Shown piece after piece: positions 11,186 to 22,987 of a stretch of 64,000 nt of DNA (position 1 is the first letter of the stretch; each line of letters begins with the position of its first letter). The notes beneath the pieces were generated by a model. That model had not been told where the DNA came from and searched no databases. It worked only from the letters and a program-made list of their open reading frames with translations. The position numbers were made by a program, and so were the translations under genes. This stretch comes from Gonatopus flavifemur. Its lineage: Eukaryota; Arthropoda; Insecta; Hymenoptera; Dryinidae. The stretch lies in NCBI GenBank assembly GCA_018340375.1, contig JAFFJZ010000025.1, positions 3,239,501 to 3,303,500 on the forward strand. Reading direction: 5' to 3'.

Positions 11186-12054
11186 ATTATCACTAAAATT
11201 TTATAAATGAATGTTGAATTGAATTATTTTTTTCATAGTCAAATGGAACTTCACTCACAGTTTGTAGATGAATACTTATAAAAGGTACTCACTTTATTCA
11301 AGACCAATTGATCGATTTATTGTATCCTTTTTACAATGAAAATTTTCTTGAGACGTTCAATGGAGTATACATCCAACTCTTTTCTCATAACTTCAAGTTC
11401 AAGTTCAAGTTCAGTCAATTTATTGAGATTAGTCGAATTATATCCAACTATTACAGGACCCTGGTTAACAAAACCCATTGATTCTGACCAAATCTCATCA
11501 AATGACTGGGAAATACTTCAGAGCATCGATTTCTGCCGATTGAGTGTTGATGAGATTTGGTCAGATTCAATCGTAAGTAGTGGAGCAGATTTCATGATTG
11601 AGATTAAATGAGTAATATGCAGGCGAAATAAACAACACTCATGTATACGAAAATGGAAGGAAAAATTTCATCGGATTTGATACGGTGAATTTCATCGGTT
11701 GATACGCATTCATATTTCTGGAAGCAATAGTCATGTAAACATTTGAATTCTTACATAGAATCTTATAGAATTCAATGGGTGTTCCACTGATAGTAATCCA
11801 ATCAGGATCGATCGGTGGATTGAGCATGAAAATCTGGGATATTTATGAATGAGAAGAATGGGGAATAATGATGCATCGAGAAATGGAAATAAATCAGTAT
11901 TCGACCTCGGATGAGGAAACGGATTGGGGAATGAGATTGAATAGGAATGTGACCACAATTATTTCGAAGAGGCTATGACGACTATTGACTGAGATTCAAT
12001 CAGAACATTGTCCAAGCGAAATACTGATTGGATGTACTCATTTCTAATCAGCAC
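11186..12054. other. Non-coding, with a short inverted repeat
   Basis: GATTCTGACCAAATCTCATCA (about 11480) is inverted at about 11549-11569 as TGATGAGATTTGGTCAGATTC, enclosing about 50 bp. Farther right the text becomes rich in GAATGAGATTGAAT-like words that resemble the satellite beginning at 12.3 kb. No gene is seen. Confidence 0.5.
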
Positions 12055-12056
12055 TA

Positions 12057-12312
12057 CACGGAGAAAAATTGTCTATTATAAATTACTACACTCGCTAATA
12101 TATTGCGGATATACTTGCATTCTGAAGTCATATACCAAACATTCTCTTCAAAAGTACCAGACTTTCTGGGAGTTAATGGTAGGATAATGACATTTTATAA
12201 TAGAAAGTCTGATGCTTTTGATGAGAATGTTTGGTATATAACCTTAAAATGCAAGTATATCCTCAATATACTAGCGAGTCTAGTAATTTATAATAGATAA
12301 TTTTTCTCAGTG
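12057..12312. repeat. Foldback MITE with TA target duplication
   Basis: The left end CACGGAGAAAAATTGTCTAT and the right end ATAGATAATTTTTCTCAGTG are inverted. TA lies at 12055-12056 and 12313-12314. Inner parts also pair (AGTATATCC, CAAACATTCTC, AGACTTTC). It is 256 bp, non-coding, and inserted at the edge of a satellite array. Confidence 0.85.
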
Positions 12313-12313
12313 T

Positions 12314-13935
12314 ATAAAATATCCAAAAATACGAATGGATGAGAACGAATGAGTGAATGTACGGGAATGGTCAAGCGGAATTGACAGGTTAATGACACAT
12401 GGTATTTGGAAGGATCCAATCAGTGTATCGCCAATTTCGAAGATTACCAATATGAGTTGGTATGAATACTTTGTTCTTGATGAGATATGATCAGGCGGGT
12501 CACAGTTTGTCGAACTGAATTCAATGAGCATTTTACTTTACTATACCGTCAACAAGATATCAGAATCTGAACGATATGAACAAGAAGTCGCAATCTTATT
12601 CGTTACGCGAAAGGCTTATTGGGGTCAATGGGATTAGCTTAGTGATGTACCGAATCCTAATTGCAATCGTCGGATCATTTTGAGGATCAGGTACTGTATC
12701 CTGAACAAGATTTGGTTAGCCATATGACGATTCATAAAATCAGATCCAATGATCGTTTTGCTGCAGCAAACATGTCCCATGGAACATATTATCGTCGGAG
12801 ATGTCGGATGCGATTGAAACCTTTCATTTGTAATGTTCAAAATCTTATTATCGTATTACGTAACACACTGATTAGGTTCTATGCAATCCGTGAAGTAATA
12901 TACTGAGTCTTTATTCCAGTCGTCGGAGCATCGTGACGACTGGGTCCTCTATTTTGAATGCGATACGATCAGGAGAATGACGATTCGTTGAATCGGATCC
13001 AATGAGCGTTTTACTGAATCACATTGTCAGCGAAAACGTGAGATTCTAAACGTTACAAGCGAGAGGTCTCGATCGTATTCATCATGTAAATAGCCTATTT
13101 AGGTCTACAGGATTGGCTGAGTGATACACTGACTCCTTGTGGCGATCCTCGGGTCACCATGAGGATTGAGTACCGTATCCTAAACGATATTCAGTCAGCT
13201 ATATGACGATTCAGACGATCAGATTCAATAAGCGTTTCGCTGAATCAGATTACCATCGGAAATGTGGGATTCTCAATCTTGCAAACGGGAGGTTCCAATC
13301 GTATTGATTACGTAAAATACTGATTGAGTTCTATAAGATCCGTTGAGTACCATACTGAGTCTTTATTTCAGTCGTCGGAGCATTGTGACAACTGGGTCCT
13401 CTATTCTGAATGGGATATGATCAGGAGAATGACGATTCGTTGAATCGGATTCAATGAGCGTTTGACTGAATTGCGTTTTCAGCAAAAATGTAAGGTTCTA
13501 ACCGTCAAAAGCGAGAGGTCTCCATCATATTCATTATGTAAAACGTCTACCGGGGTCTACGGGATCAGCCGAGTGATGTACTGACTTCTCTTGGCACTCC
13601 TCAGATCACCATAAGAATTACGTACTGTATCTTGAATGAGATTCGATCAGCCATATGACGATTCAGACAATCGGACCCAATGAGCGTTCCGCTGGATAAG
13701 ATTATTATCGGAAACGTCAGATTCTGAACATTACAAATGAAAGGTTCCAATCGTATTCATCACGTAAGACAATGATGGAGTCTATAATATTCGTTGAGTA
13801 CTATACTGAGTCTTGATTCCAGTCGTTGAAGCATCTTGACGACTGGGTCGTCCATTCTGAATGCGATACAATCAGGGAAGTGACAATTTGTTGAATCGGA
13901 TCCAATGAGCGTTTCGCTTGATCAGCTTGCAGAAG
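12314..13935. repeat. Satellite-like array, 226-bp unit (452-bp dimer)
   Basis: The core word GATCCAATGAGCGTTT, with variants, recurs at about 12512, 12742, 12996, 13222, 13448, 13675 and 13898, mostly 223-228 bp apart. A longer phrase, CAGTCGTCGGAGCAT..GACGACTGGGTC, recurs every 452 bp (12917, 13369, 13820). The unit is therefore organised as a dimer. About seven copies with moderate divergence and no coding potential. Confidence 0.82.
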
Positions 13936-14380
13936 TATTGAAGTAATTCGGAAGAAATCTTGGGAAACAAGTTTTTAGCAAGTATCGGGTTTTTAGACTC
14001 TGTTATACTTCTTGTCGGCCTTTTAAGAGTACAACAGAGTCTCAAACCTGATACTATTTACAAAGACTTGCCGAGACCCTTCCCAAATCACTACAATATT
14101 TTCACAAGCTGTCATTGATTTTCCCTACGCGAGTTTATTCATCTTAATTCAGGATTCATTCCGACAAGCAATTCGCACTCAAAGAAAATTGATGTTGAAA
14201 TAAGAGTATCCCTGTCATTTTGATGCAACTTCTCCTCTCATATATGGTATCAGAAGTATTCCTCTCCATTCGAGAGGAATAATCTTTGTCGTGAAAGAAC
14301 TTTCGATTTTCATTTGCTCACAATACACAGGTCAACATTTGATCTACGCTTGAACACCAGAAGGAGGTTGGTACCTACAA

Positions 14381-15170
14381 GTTTTGGGGGTCGGAAATTA
14401 CGATTCCTGGGTCTATATGACCCCATCACGTCAAGATCAAGGTCAAATCAAGGTCAAACATCTCGAATCGAAAGATGTATTTTTTTTGCCCCGGATTCCG
14501 AATCAGCGGGAAATTTGACATCCAAATACACTCTTACATTCAAATAAAAGTGGTATTCGCAAGTCATATTGAGGTCATATGTGGGTGAAATCCTGTTTTT
14601 GAACCTTTTTTTCGATATGAGGCTAAAGAGGCCCTTTATTAGTTGACTTTTACGTTTTGGGGGTCGGAGATCACGATTTCTGGGTCCATATGACCCCATC
14701 ACGTCAGGATCAAGGTCAAATCAAGGTCAAACATCTCAAATCGAAAGATATAATTTTTTTACCCCAGAATCCGAACCAGCGGGAAATTTTACAACCAAAC
14801 ACATTTTTACATTCAAATCAAAGTTATATCCGCAGGTCATATGAAGGTCGTATGCGGGTAGAATCCTTTTTTTGAATGTCTTCTCTGATATTGGCTAGGC
14901 AGTGTCTTGGATTAGTTGACTTCTACGTTTTTGGGGTCGCAGATCACGATTCCGGGGTCTATATGACCTCATCACGTCAGAATCAAAGTCAAATTCAGGT
15001 CAAACATCTCAAATCAAAAGATATAATTTTTTTGATCCTGGATTCCGAACCAGCGTTAAATTTTACATCCAATACACGTTTATATTCAAATTAATGTCAT
15101 ATCTGCAGGTCATATAAAGGTAATATGCAGGTAAAATCCTTTTTTTGAACCGTTTATTCGATTTCAGCGG
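14381..15170. repeat. 273-bp tandem units, left arm (three copies)
   Basis: GTTTTGGGGGTCGG or close variants start at 14381, 14654 and 14927, exactly 273 bp apart. Each unit contains ATATGACC.CATCACGTCA, a double AAGGTCAAAT, a CCGAATCAGCGGGAAATTT-like segment and GGTCATAT. The frames seen across these units are repeated in each copy and are not genes. Confidence 0.9.
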
Positions 15171-15447
15171 TTATCACGTGTGATTGCGCCCAGGGCACCT
15201 CCCCGTGGTGACGGCGAGCAACGGAGTTGTCCCGCGTTCCGGCTAGGTCCCTGGGTTACGGCTTCCATGCCGTCATGGCAACCACACGGGATAATGTTAC
15301 GGGACAGGGTTTCGGAGAGCCAGAACCGGCGGCTGGTCAGGGTGGGAAAGCGGGCCCGCAGGCGTCGTCATCATGCGACCGCAGCTCTACATTGGTGGGA
15401 AACTTGGCCTTTGAAGAGTCGAATGCGACAAGTCAATCCCGCCTTGC
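15171..15447 (+). other. GC-rich block upstream of the Cys-rich fragment
   Basis: Clearly more GC-rich than its surroundings (for example CAGGGCACCTCCCCGTGGTG, GAGCCAGAACCGGCGGCTGG). Two overlapping plus-strand frames are open here, one from 15180 to 15662 and one from 15227 to 15451. I recognise no domain in either. It may be a 5' untranslated or promoter segment captured together with the downstream Cys-rich coding piece. Confidence 0.45.
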
Positions 15448-15841
15448 ATGAACAGGGTGAACAATTTCTGTGTCGTGTGTGGGGAGTATATTCCCCAATC
15501 AAAGAAATTTATGTTTTCGGATTTAATGAAAAAAAAAATATAACGAGTGTTTCGATATCGATAGCTACAGATTCGACAAGATTTGGACGCCTCAATCTAT
15601 ATGTTCTAGATGTCGCAGTGCCCTTAATGAATCTGATAAACGAATATCTTCGAGGCCAATGATATGGAGAAAACCAACAGATCATACTTCTGATTGTTAC
15701 TTTTGTTCGACCAACGTAAAAGGCTTCAATTTCGTCAATGGACACGCAATTTCCTATGCGTGCGTGACATCTGTCACTCTCCCCGTGTATATCAGCGCCA
15801 AAATCGATGGGAACGACAGTAATTACGACAGTAGATTTTGA
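15448..15841 (+). pseudogene. Cys-rich zinc-binding-like domain (three C-x2-C pairs), frameshifted
   Basis: Read from ATG 15448, the frame shows NFCVVCGEYIPQSKKF. After an A-run of ten at about 15529-15538 that shifts the frame by one, it shows SICSRCRSAL, MIWRKPTDHT and DCYFCSTNVKG, ending at TGA 15839-15841. Three C-x2-C pairs plus the W-R-x-P signature match, as I recall it, an uncharacterised metazoan family in which the same pairs precede a segment on binding or copying of unknown function. No function is established. Coding capacity is about 130 residues. It is the only gene-like content of the foldback element, so it was either captured or is original cargo. The break could be a homopolymer sequencing error. 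Confidence 0.55.
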
Positions 15842-15849
15842 AAGGCAGA

Positions 15850-16332
15850 GAATTCGGAAAAAAACATTTGACCTGCAGATATCAGCTTGATTGGATTATA
15901 AGAATTTATCAAGATTCAAAATTCCCCAGCCGTTCAGGATCCGGGATGAAAAAAAAATGATATCCTTTGATGTGAAGATGTTTGACCTTAATTGGACCTT
16001 AATCTTGACGAGATGGGGTCATATAGACCTGGTAATCTCACTCTGCGACCCCAAAAACGTGAAAGTCAACTAATCCAAGAGCCTGTTTAGCCTAATATCG
16101 AAAGAACGGTTCAAAAACAGGATTTTACTTACATATGAACTCAATATGACCTGCAAATACCACTTTTATTTGAATGTAAAGGTGTATTTGAATGTAGAAT
16201 TTCCCGCTGATTCGGAATCCGGGGCCAAAAAATTATATCTTTCGATTTGAGATGTTTGACCTCGATTTGACCTTGATCCTGACGTGATGGGGTCATATGA
16301 AACCAGGAATCGTAATCTCCGACCCCCAAAAC
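15850..16332. repeat. 273-bp tandem units, right arm (two copies, inverted)
   Basis: GACCCCAAAAAC ends at 16058 and GACCCCCAAAAC ends at 16332, 274 bp apart. Each is the reverse complement of the left-arm unit start. The other unit landmarks (TGACGTGATGGGGTCATAT, GACCTTGAT, TTTCCCGCTGATTCGG) follow in inverse order. The inner copy is the more diverged. Confidence 0.85.
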
Positions 16333-16559
16333 TCATAGGTACCCACCTCTGTTCTGGTGTTCCAGCGTAGATCAAATGTTGATCTGTGATACCCTTAATC
16401 GTAGGAGCATATATTCTCAATTGAAGAAGAAATCAAAAGTGGAATATCTTTTCTAATTGAGAGGGATTTTTCTCTCATTTCCAGATTACCCTCTTTGAGG
16501 TGCAAACTCTAAAAATGACTTTTCAATATCGTTACGTATGACAATCATCATCATGAATT

Positions 16560-17640
16560 TTTTAATTCCTATATACAACTCGAATGTACGTCAGAATACG
16601 CATCGATTCTCATCGAATCTGGTCGTGGTACTGTCTTTTGACCCCACGTGACTCATTCAGCGATTTGCTCATTGATTCTCACGAAACAATCGTCTGGGAG
16701 AAAGGAGCCCTTTACGTTAAAATTTCTGTCAAATTACGCATTGGATCCCATTCAGCGCGTTGAACTAAAACATTTACAATCTGCTGCTACTGAAACTCGA
16801 AATCTGTATTGGATTCCATGAACTTATAACCAAGCAGATTTGGATCAGTCTATTGTCGGCATCCCGATTGATTCCCATGACACGATAATTTGATATCTCC
16901 TAATACCGAACGTAATGATGAATCGTCCGAATACGCACTGAATCTCACTGGGGACAATTCCTATATACAACTAGAATGTATGTCAGAATACGCATTGATT
17001 CTCATCGAATCTGATCGTGGTACTTTTTGGTACTTTTTGGTACCCTTTTGAATCCACATGACCCATTCAGCGATTTGCTCATTGACTCTCATGAAACAAT
17101 CGTCTGGGGAAAAGGAGCGCTTTACGTCAAAATGTCGGTCAAATTACGCATTGAATCCCATTCAGTGCGTCAAGCTATAACATTTACAATCTGCTCCTAC
17201 TAGACGTCGAAATCCGTATTGGATCTCATAAACTTATAACCCAGCAGATTTGGATTGTCTATTGTCGGCATCCCAATTGATTCTCATCACACGATAATTT
17301 CACATCTCCCAATACTGACGGTGATAGTGAAACGTCCGATCACGCATTGAATCCCATTGGGAACAATTTTCATATACAATTCGAATGTATGTCAGAATGT
17401 ACGCATTGATTCTCATCAGATATTCTCGTCGCTCTGTCTATTCAGTTGACATGAATCATTTGTCAGCGTGCTGACTGATTCTCGTGGTTCAAGTACTTCC
17501 GTCATACTCACAATTCACGTGAAAATTGATGATCACACAACGCATACAATCCCATGAAAAACATTCGCCCATTACATTCCAATTCCCATCGGATTGTACC
17601 TCAAAACCCTTAATGATTCTCATTCATTGTCATAATAACT
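16560..17640. repeat. Satellite-like array, about 400-bp unit with 65-70-bp sub-repeats
   Basis: CTATATACAACTCGAATGTA-type phrases recur at about 16570, 16967 and 17373. Within each unit the word GCATTGATTCTCAT or GCTCATTGATTCTCA returns every 65-75 bp. Divergence rises toward the right, and traces continue to about 18100. The core GCTCATTG-GAT resembles the reverse complement of the left array core at 12.3-13.9 kb. Confidence 0.7.
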
Positions 17641-18940
17641 TTACTCACCTGATCTCGATGAGTTTGGCATCGTTATTCCAATTCATTCTCATAGTTTAAT
17701 TCTCCTATGAAACTCATTAATATATGCATCAATGACTCATCAGATCACATACCGAATCTTATTACTGATCTGCTCAGAACCCTTTCCAATTCTCACCTAA
17801 ATGCATGTCAGAAGACGCATTTATTCTCGTTCCAGCTTATCTTCGTAATACCTATTCACATCACTCGTGTCATTCGTCAGGGTACTAATTGATTCTAATT
17901 GTGCTGTTGTTTTCCTGAACTCTGTGATGCATTTAGGAATGATCGCATTCAATCTCATTCAGAGTATCCGGTAAGTACACATAAGATCTAACGTGAGCGC
18001 ACCTTACATCACATCTTCATTCTCAACGCATTTAATCGGCGTATACCCCATTCAGACCGTTAAAGATAAGATTCCATGCGAATCCAACTTTTGTACGATT
18101 ACTTATTGATTCCCACAAGGTTAACCAGTGTTATGCTGATTGAATACCATTGTATTCTTCGAACAATCTTAGCCATATACTGTTTGTTTCTCAGTTATGG
18201 ATGACAATCGCCAGATTAGCTTTCTCATTGGATTCGATCGTCATTATACATGGACAAAGGTCTGACTGAATCTGATTAATTCATGAGTTAATGAGAATTG
18301 GTTAGAATCGATGGGTTCTGTTAACCAGTGTACACACTTGATATTTCATTTGATATTTCAATGCGTGAAACTCGCAATTGTCATAACCCTTCTTATTACT
18401 TCATAGACTTATGGAGTTGTGCATATAAACAACATAGATTCATAATTCTCTAGATAACGGTCGCGAAATTCACCTACATTTCACAAGTACCATCTGGGGA
18501 GAAGCAATGAAAACATCAATGAATAATCACACCCCCACCACTCAAAAACCGCACCAGCTGGATCACCTATAATCCTTACGCCGTGTGTAAGCATTAGAGA
18601 ATAACTTTGTTAATGTGAGACTAAATAACACTTCTATTCATTTTGTTCGAGCTCGATCGATAAGAAATCGATCTGATTAGAAACGGATAACATGCTCTAG
18701 CATTTCCTTCTTCTCTTCGAATTTAATTCATAATTATAAGCAAATCTTCATAAGATAATGGGAATTTTCTGTTAAAATAAAAAAAAAGCGGAATCATACG
18801 CCGCTAAGCATTGACGAAGACGGAAATCCCATTGATTCGGTGCTGTGTAGCACCTTTGAATGACTTCGATCAATGGCAGTTTTTGAGTTGAATATGATCA
18901 TCAAATCCCCGTATTGAATATGAGTTTATACATACATGTA
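17641..18940. other. Degenerate satellite tail, no gene
   Basis: Loose repeats of GATTCTCAT and GATTCCCAC persist to about 18130. GTTAACCAGTGT occurs at about 18120 and 18320. No protein-like frame is seen. Confidence 0.45.
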
Positions 18941-20933
18941 CAGGGTGGGGCATTTGAAGTGTCGCGGGCGTTTTTTCCAAAAATAAAATGAGATACGAGA
19001 AAATTTTTCAGACAAAAATTGTAGGGTATCGAGGGGGACATCCGATGGTGGCCTTGGCTTTGACCTCAAATCTCATCTTCAAGGGCATTCTGAGGTCAAC
19101 TCTTGTTTTTTAAATAGCATCTCATATTTTTTACTGCAGATTTGGATTCTAGGTCAAAAACCAAGAAACTTTTGTCTGAACCATTTTCCTGAAATCCGCA
19201 AAGATGGCGCTCTAATCGATATTGTTCCATACTGAATCTGACATTAGAATAACTCGAAAACGAAGGGTCTTGGAGGAGAATGTTTCGGACAAAAGTTGTC
19301 TGATTCCAAGGGGGACCCCTTGAACTGAAACGGAGGTGATGGGGTATAACAGACAAAACACAACACATTTCAATCGTCTACATCACTTGGATAATTTTAA
19401 TGCAGTAGATGCTCAAAATGATGGCCTTCGACTTCAATACACATTTCAAAACGTTTTACGAAAGATTGCTGAACTCGTGCTAAAATATCTTCATTGATGC
19501 TCGCACATGCATTGATGATTCGTTGACGCATATTCTCAGGTGTAGTCGGTGCTTGTTGATAAGCTGTATCTTTTATGTATCCCCATAAAAAAAAATCTGG
19601 TCCACGACGTCCTATCCATCGTCCAGGATAATCTCTGTCCAATATTTCTCGAGCTGTGACTGCATAATGGGATGGACAACCATCGTGTTGATACCACATA
19701 TTCAATCGTTCCTGAATAGGTATGTCTTCAAGTAATGTTGGAAGTACTTGATCTAAGAAATGTCTGTACTTCTCTCCATTTAGCGTATCTGCAATGAAGT
19801 ACGGTCCAATTACTCGAGATCGAAAAATACCACACCAAACATTCACAGCCCATTGTCTTTGATGCTCTACTTGACGTAACCATCTTGGATTTTCTGTCGC
19901 CCAGTAATGCATATTATGTCAATTTACTTGACCATGATTGGTGAACGTCGACTCATCAGAAAATAATATGTTGATGAAGTTGTTATTGTGCATTTGCGCT
20001 AGACCCCATCGACAAAACTGTACACGATTTTCGAAATCATCACCGTGAAGGTCTTGATGCAAACAAATGTGATACGGATGGAATTTGTGACGTTTCAGTA
20101 TTCGAAGAACACTTCTTCGAGAAATTCCCGAATGGAGTTCAATTTCACGAGAGCTCACGTGTGGATTATTGGCTACTGCAGCTAGTACATTAACTTCCGC
20201 ATTTTCTCCGCTAACAGTTCTCATTCGATGTCGTTTTTCCCTTGTAACACTTCCCGTTTCTGAGAATGATTTTGTAATGCGTTGAAAATACCTAATGGAT
20301 GGCGTTGTTCTTTCAGGAAATCGTTCTGCATACAAGTCATATGCTTGTCTCGGGTTCTTATGCACTTCACCGTAAATGTAGATCATATCGATCTTTTCAG
20401 AAACCGTGTATCGGATATCCATGATTTTCAATTTGTCATAAACCAAGTAATAATCAAATGTAACTGACAAACTGACTTTCAAAATCGTGAATTTTCACTG
20501 AACCCCGTCGTTTGTTTACATCGCGTGAGCTCTGAATGGTGGTAATGTAGACGATTGAAATGTGTTGTGTATTGACAACTTTTGTACGAAACATTCTTTT
20601 GCAAGACCCTTCGTTTTCGAGTTATTCGAATGTCAGATTCAAAATGGAACAATATCGATTAGAGCGCCATTTTTGCGGATTTCAGGAAAATGGTTCAGAC
20701 AAAAGTTTCTTGGTTTTTGACCTAGAATCCAAATCTGCAGTACAAAATATGAGATGCTATTCAAAAAACAAGAGTTGATCTCAGAATGCCCTTGAAGATG
20801 AGATTTGAGGTCAAAGCCAAGGCCACCATCGGATGTCCCCCTCGGTACCCTACAACTTTTGTCCGAAAAATTCTCTCGTATCTCATTTTATTTTTGGAAA
20901 AAACGCCCGCGACACTTCAAATGCCCCACCCTG
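18941..20933 (-). mobile_element. mariner-like element copy B (DD41D-type, long TIRs)
   Basis: Ends CAGGGTGGGGCATTT and its inverse, flanked by TA at 18939-18940 and 20934-20935. It is 1993 bp, the same length and organisation as copy C and in the same orientation. Both TIRs are present and long. The ORF has a single nonsense change. Confidence 0.95.
19397..20422 (-). pseudogene. mariner transposase, copy B (one nonsense codon)
   Basis: Start ATG at 20422 (MDIRYTVSEK), end at 19397. The 341-codon frame matches copy C except for a TGA just after GQVN (19916-19918), where copies A and C have an Arg codon CGA. This is a C-to-T change at a CpG. Catalytic motifs FSDESTF, YQHDGCPSHY and PDFFLWGY are all present. 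The shared gap before DFFLWG is described under the findings. Confidence 0.92.
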
Positions 20934-21135
20934 TATATATCTATATGGAGATATAGTTGAAAACCGTCTCATTTTCCTTCTCTTTCAACAAAAATTCACT
21001 TAAAGATGTGGAAACTCATTTCTTGATTGTGATAAAAATTTCAATGAGTTCAATAATCTATGTGAAGTATGTAACTATGGTAAACTCAAAGCACAACGCA
21101 CATGGAGATCGCGATACATGAACAAACGAAAAAAA

Positions 21136-21590
21136 CTCTGCCAATTGGCACACGGCTCCCTCTTTTGTACATCTGTTGCAAATTCGGGAGGGAGCAAAAT
21201 TTTAGTGTCGATAATGATCCCATATAAGTTTCAACTTGATCTTTGCAGAAAAACGGGAGAGGGGGAGGAAACATGTTATTGACAATTTCGATTTCGTAAC
21301 CGTACGTATCTTCGCTCCCCGTTATCCAATTGTAATGAAACTTATACCACGTTCCAGTTATGGTCCCATAAGGGTCCCATATAAGTTTCATCCCAATCGG
21401 ATAACGGAAAGCGAAGAGACGTACGGTTACAAAATCAGAATTGTTGATAACATGTTTCCTCCCCCTCTCCCGTTTTTCTGCAAAGATCAAGTTGAAACTC
21501 ATATGGGATCATTATCGACACTGAAATTTTGCTTCCTCCCGAATTTGCAACAGATGTACAAAAGAGGAAGCCGTGTGCCAATTGGCAGAG
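21136..21590. repeat. Foldback repeat, 455 bp
   Basis: CTCTGCCAATTGGCACACGG on the left pairs with CCGTGTGCCAATTGGCAGAG on the right. Inside, GGGAGAGGGGGAGGAAACATG pairs with CATGTTTCCTCCCCCTCTCC, around a centre near 21363. Sequence resembling one arm (GAAACTNATATGGGA..ATCGACACTG) recurs in direct copies at about 21630, 21960 and 22110, so the arms belong to a dispersed family. Confidence 0.82.
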
Positions 21591-22200
21591 GTTCTTTCTT
21601 CCCCTTCCCGTTTTCCTGTAAGGATCGGATTGAAACTGATTTGGGACGCTTATCGACACTGCATAAAACTGTGGTAGAAATTCCATAACAATCGGATGAT
21701 AGGAACGGAGGATAACCGCATGATAGCGGTATTTACGAAATTCTCGAATTTCGTTTCGAAGCTTAGCGCTTAACCTTTTCTCGCCTGAACACCGATTTGC
21801 CCGGAATTTACATTGTACAATCAACACCTCGTGAGTTGCATATCCTCAAAGTTCTATGGCATTCGGCTGATAATGACATAGGAAAGACATGCTTTTAAAA
21901 TGTTGTAAAATGATGCGAATCGCAAAAATTGATTTTCCACAATTCTTAACCGACTGCAATGAAACTCGTATGGGACCACTATCGGATCATAACTAGAGCG
22001 TGATATGAATTTGATTGGAATTGGACAATGGGGAGCAAAGATATGCGCGTTCGCAAAAATGACAAATTTTTGCTACATTTGCTCATCTCCATCAAATTCT
22101 TGGGCACGTATCGGGCTGAAACAAATATGGGACCATCATCGACCTTGCCGACAACTGTGATAAAAATTTCATGACGATTGGATAACTTCCCGAGTTAAAA
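21591..22200. repeat. Diverged direct copies of the 21.1-21.6 kb repeat
   Basis: Variants of TGAAACTNNTATGGGACCA followed by ATCGAC appear at about 21630, 21958 and 22118. CATAACAATCGGATGA and CATGACGATTGGATAA follow at about 21685 and 22171. No coding content. Confidence 0.55.
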
Positions 22201-22230
22201 TTTTTAAATCGCTGAAATGAAAATATACGG

Positions 22231-22560
22231 TACTGTTACGGATGTGTTGCGGGCGCATCTGTACTGAACCCGCAATAATACTGTAAGCACCCGCACCACG
22301 CCCATAACAGTACCGTATATGCCTGCACCACATCTGCAACACTCCTGCACACAAAAATGATTACGCCCGCACCACGTTTGCACCAAGGCCGTTTGGCGAA
22401 CCGTACACCCGCAACACGATTGCACCATAGCTGCACTAAACCCGCACACAGTGAATGACGATGGACGATAAATCCCGAAACGTGTTCGCACCAAGACCGC
22501 ACCAAGCCCAGAACATGCATGCAATAGAGCTGTACCAGGTCCGCACCAGACCCGTAAATG
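22231..22560. repeat. Degenerate GC-rich minisatellite (CCCGCACCA-type)
   Basis: Short imperfect units such as CCCGCACCACG, CTGCACCACA, TCGCACCAAG and CCGCACCAGAC follow one another with a loose 10-12 base rhythm. The block is far more GC-rich than its flanks. The minus strand gives Cys/Arg/Gly-rich frames that simply mirror the repeat. The same unit, in the other orientation, surrounds mariner copy C at 45.1 and 47.1 kb. Confidence 0.7.
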
Positions 22561-22987
22561 TCGAAATTACTGTTGCAATGCGTGCTTAAGGGCCCTCGAG
22601 TACAGTAGAACTGTGAATGTGTAGGTACACACATATAGCACATAGGTATAGTTAAAGCGAGGAAAACTTGAACAATCTCGACATTAGTATCCCCTAATGC
22701 AACGAAATTCTATTGATAAATACCCAGTGGACATAACATCCAAAACTTGTTTTACGCGAAACTTTTAGACAAATTTTAGATGTCATGTTTATTGGGTAAG
22801 ACCCCGTTAAACCGTGGCGAAAATGAAGTGTTCCTAATGCCACAAAGTGTTAAAGAAATTATAAATGGATGTACGCTGAGTGTCATTTGACGCTGTTCGA
22901 CTGTATGACACTTCCTCGCACGAACTTACATTTCATTTTTACCAGGGAATGAATTGTTTGCGCATAAAAATGATGTGCATGCACTGA
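22561..22987. other. No gene; short hairpin at 22721-22797
   Basis: CCCAGTGGACATAACATC at 22722 is nearly inverted at 22778-22795 as GATGTCATGTTTATTGGG. The CCCAGTG-A-CA end resembles the MITE at 38178-38581. Nothing else recognised. Confidence 0.5.

Larger units (their letters stand above)
14326..16388. mobile_element. Foldback element with tandem-repeat arms and a central gene fragment
   Basis: The outermost inverted match is CACAGGTCAACATTTGATCT against AGATCAAATGTTGATCTGTG. The left arm contains three head-to-tail 273-bp units and the right arm two, in inverse orientation. Between them, about 15171-15850 is unrelated, more GC-rich sequence carrying a broken Cys-rich gene. Long terminal inverted repeats made of internal tandem repeats are the hallmark of FB/Galileo-type elements in Drosophila. 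Assignment to that group is inference from architecture only, because no transposase is seen and the target duplication is not clear. Confidence 0.7.

Noticed and set aside
11336..11611. 91-codon plus-strand frame with a Ser run
   Set aside because: The Ser run comes from a TCAAGT repeat, and the latter half lies in a short inverted repeat.
14314..15094. Three similar frames (GRRKLRFLGLY, VGDHDFWVHMT and related peptides)
   Set aside because: They repeat every 273 bp with the tandem unit and appear inverted in the other arm.
22231..22560. Possible CRISPR-like regular array
   Set aside because: The units are degenerate, 10-12 bases long, with no spacer-repeat alternation, and the setting is eukaryotic.
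22204..22643. Cys/Gly/Arg-rich minus-strand frames of 61-135 codons
   Set aside because: The peptides are direct read-outs of the degenerate GC-rich repeat in three overlapping frames.
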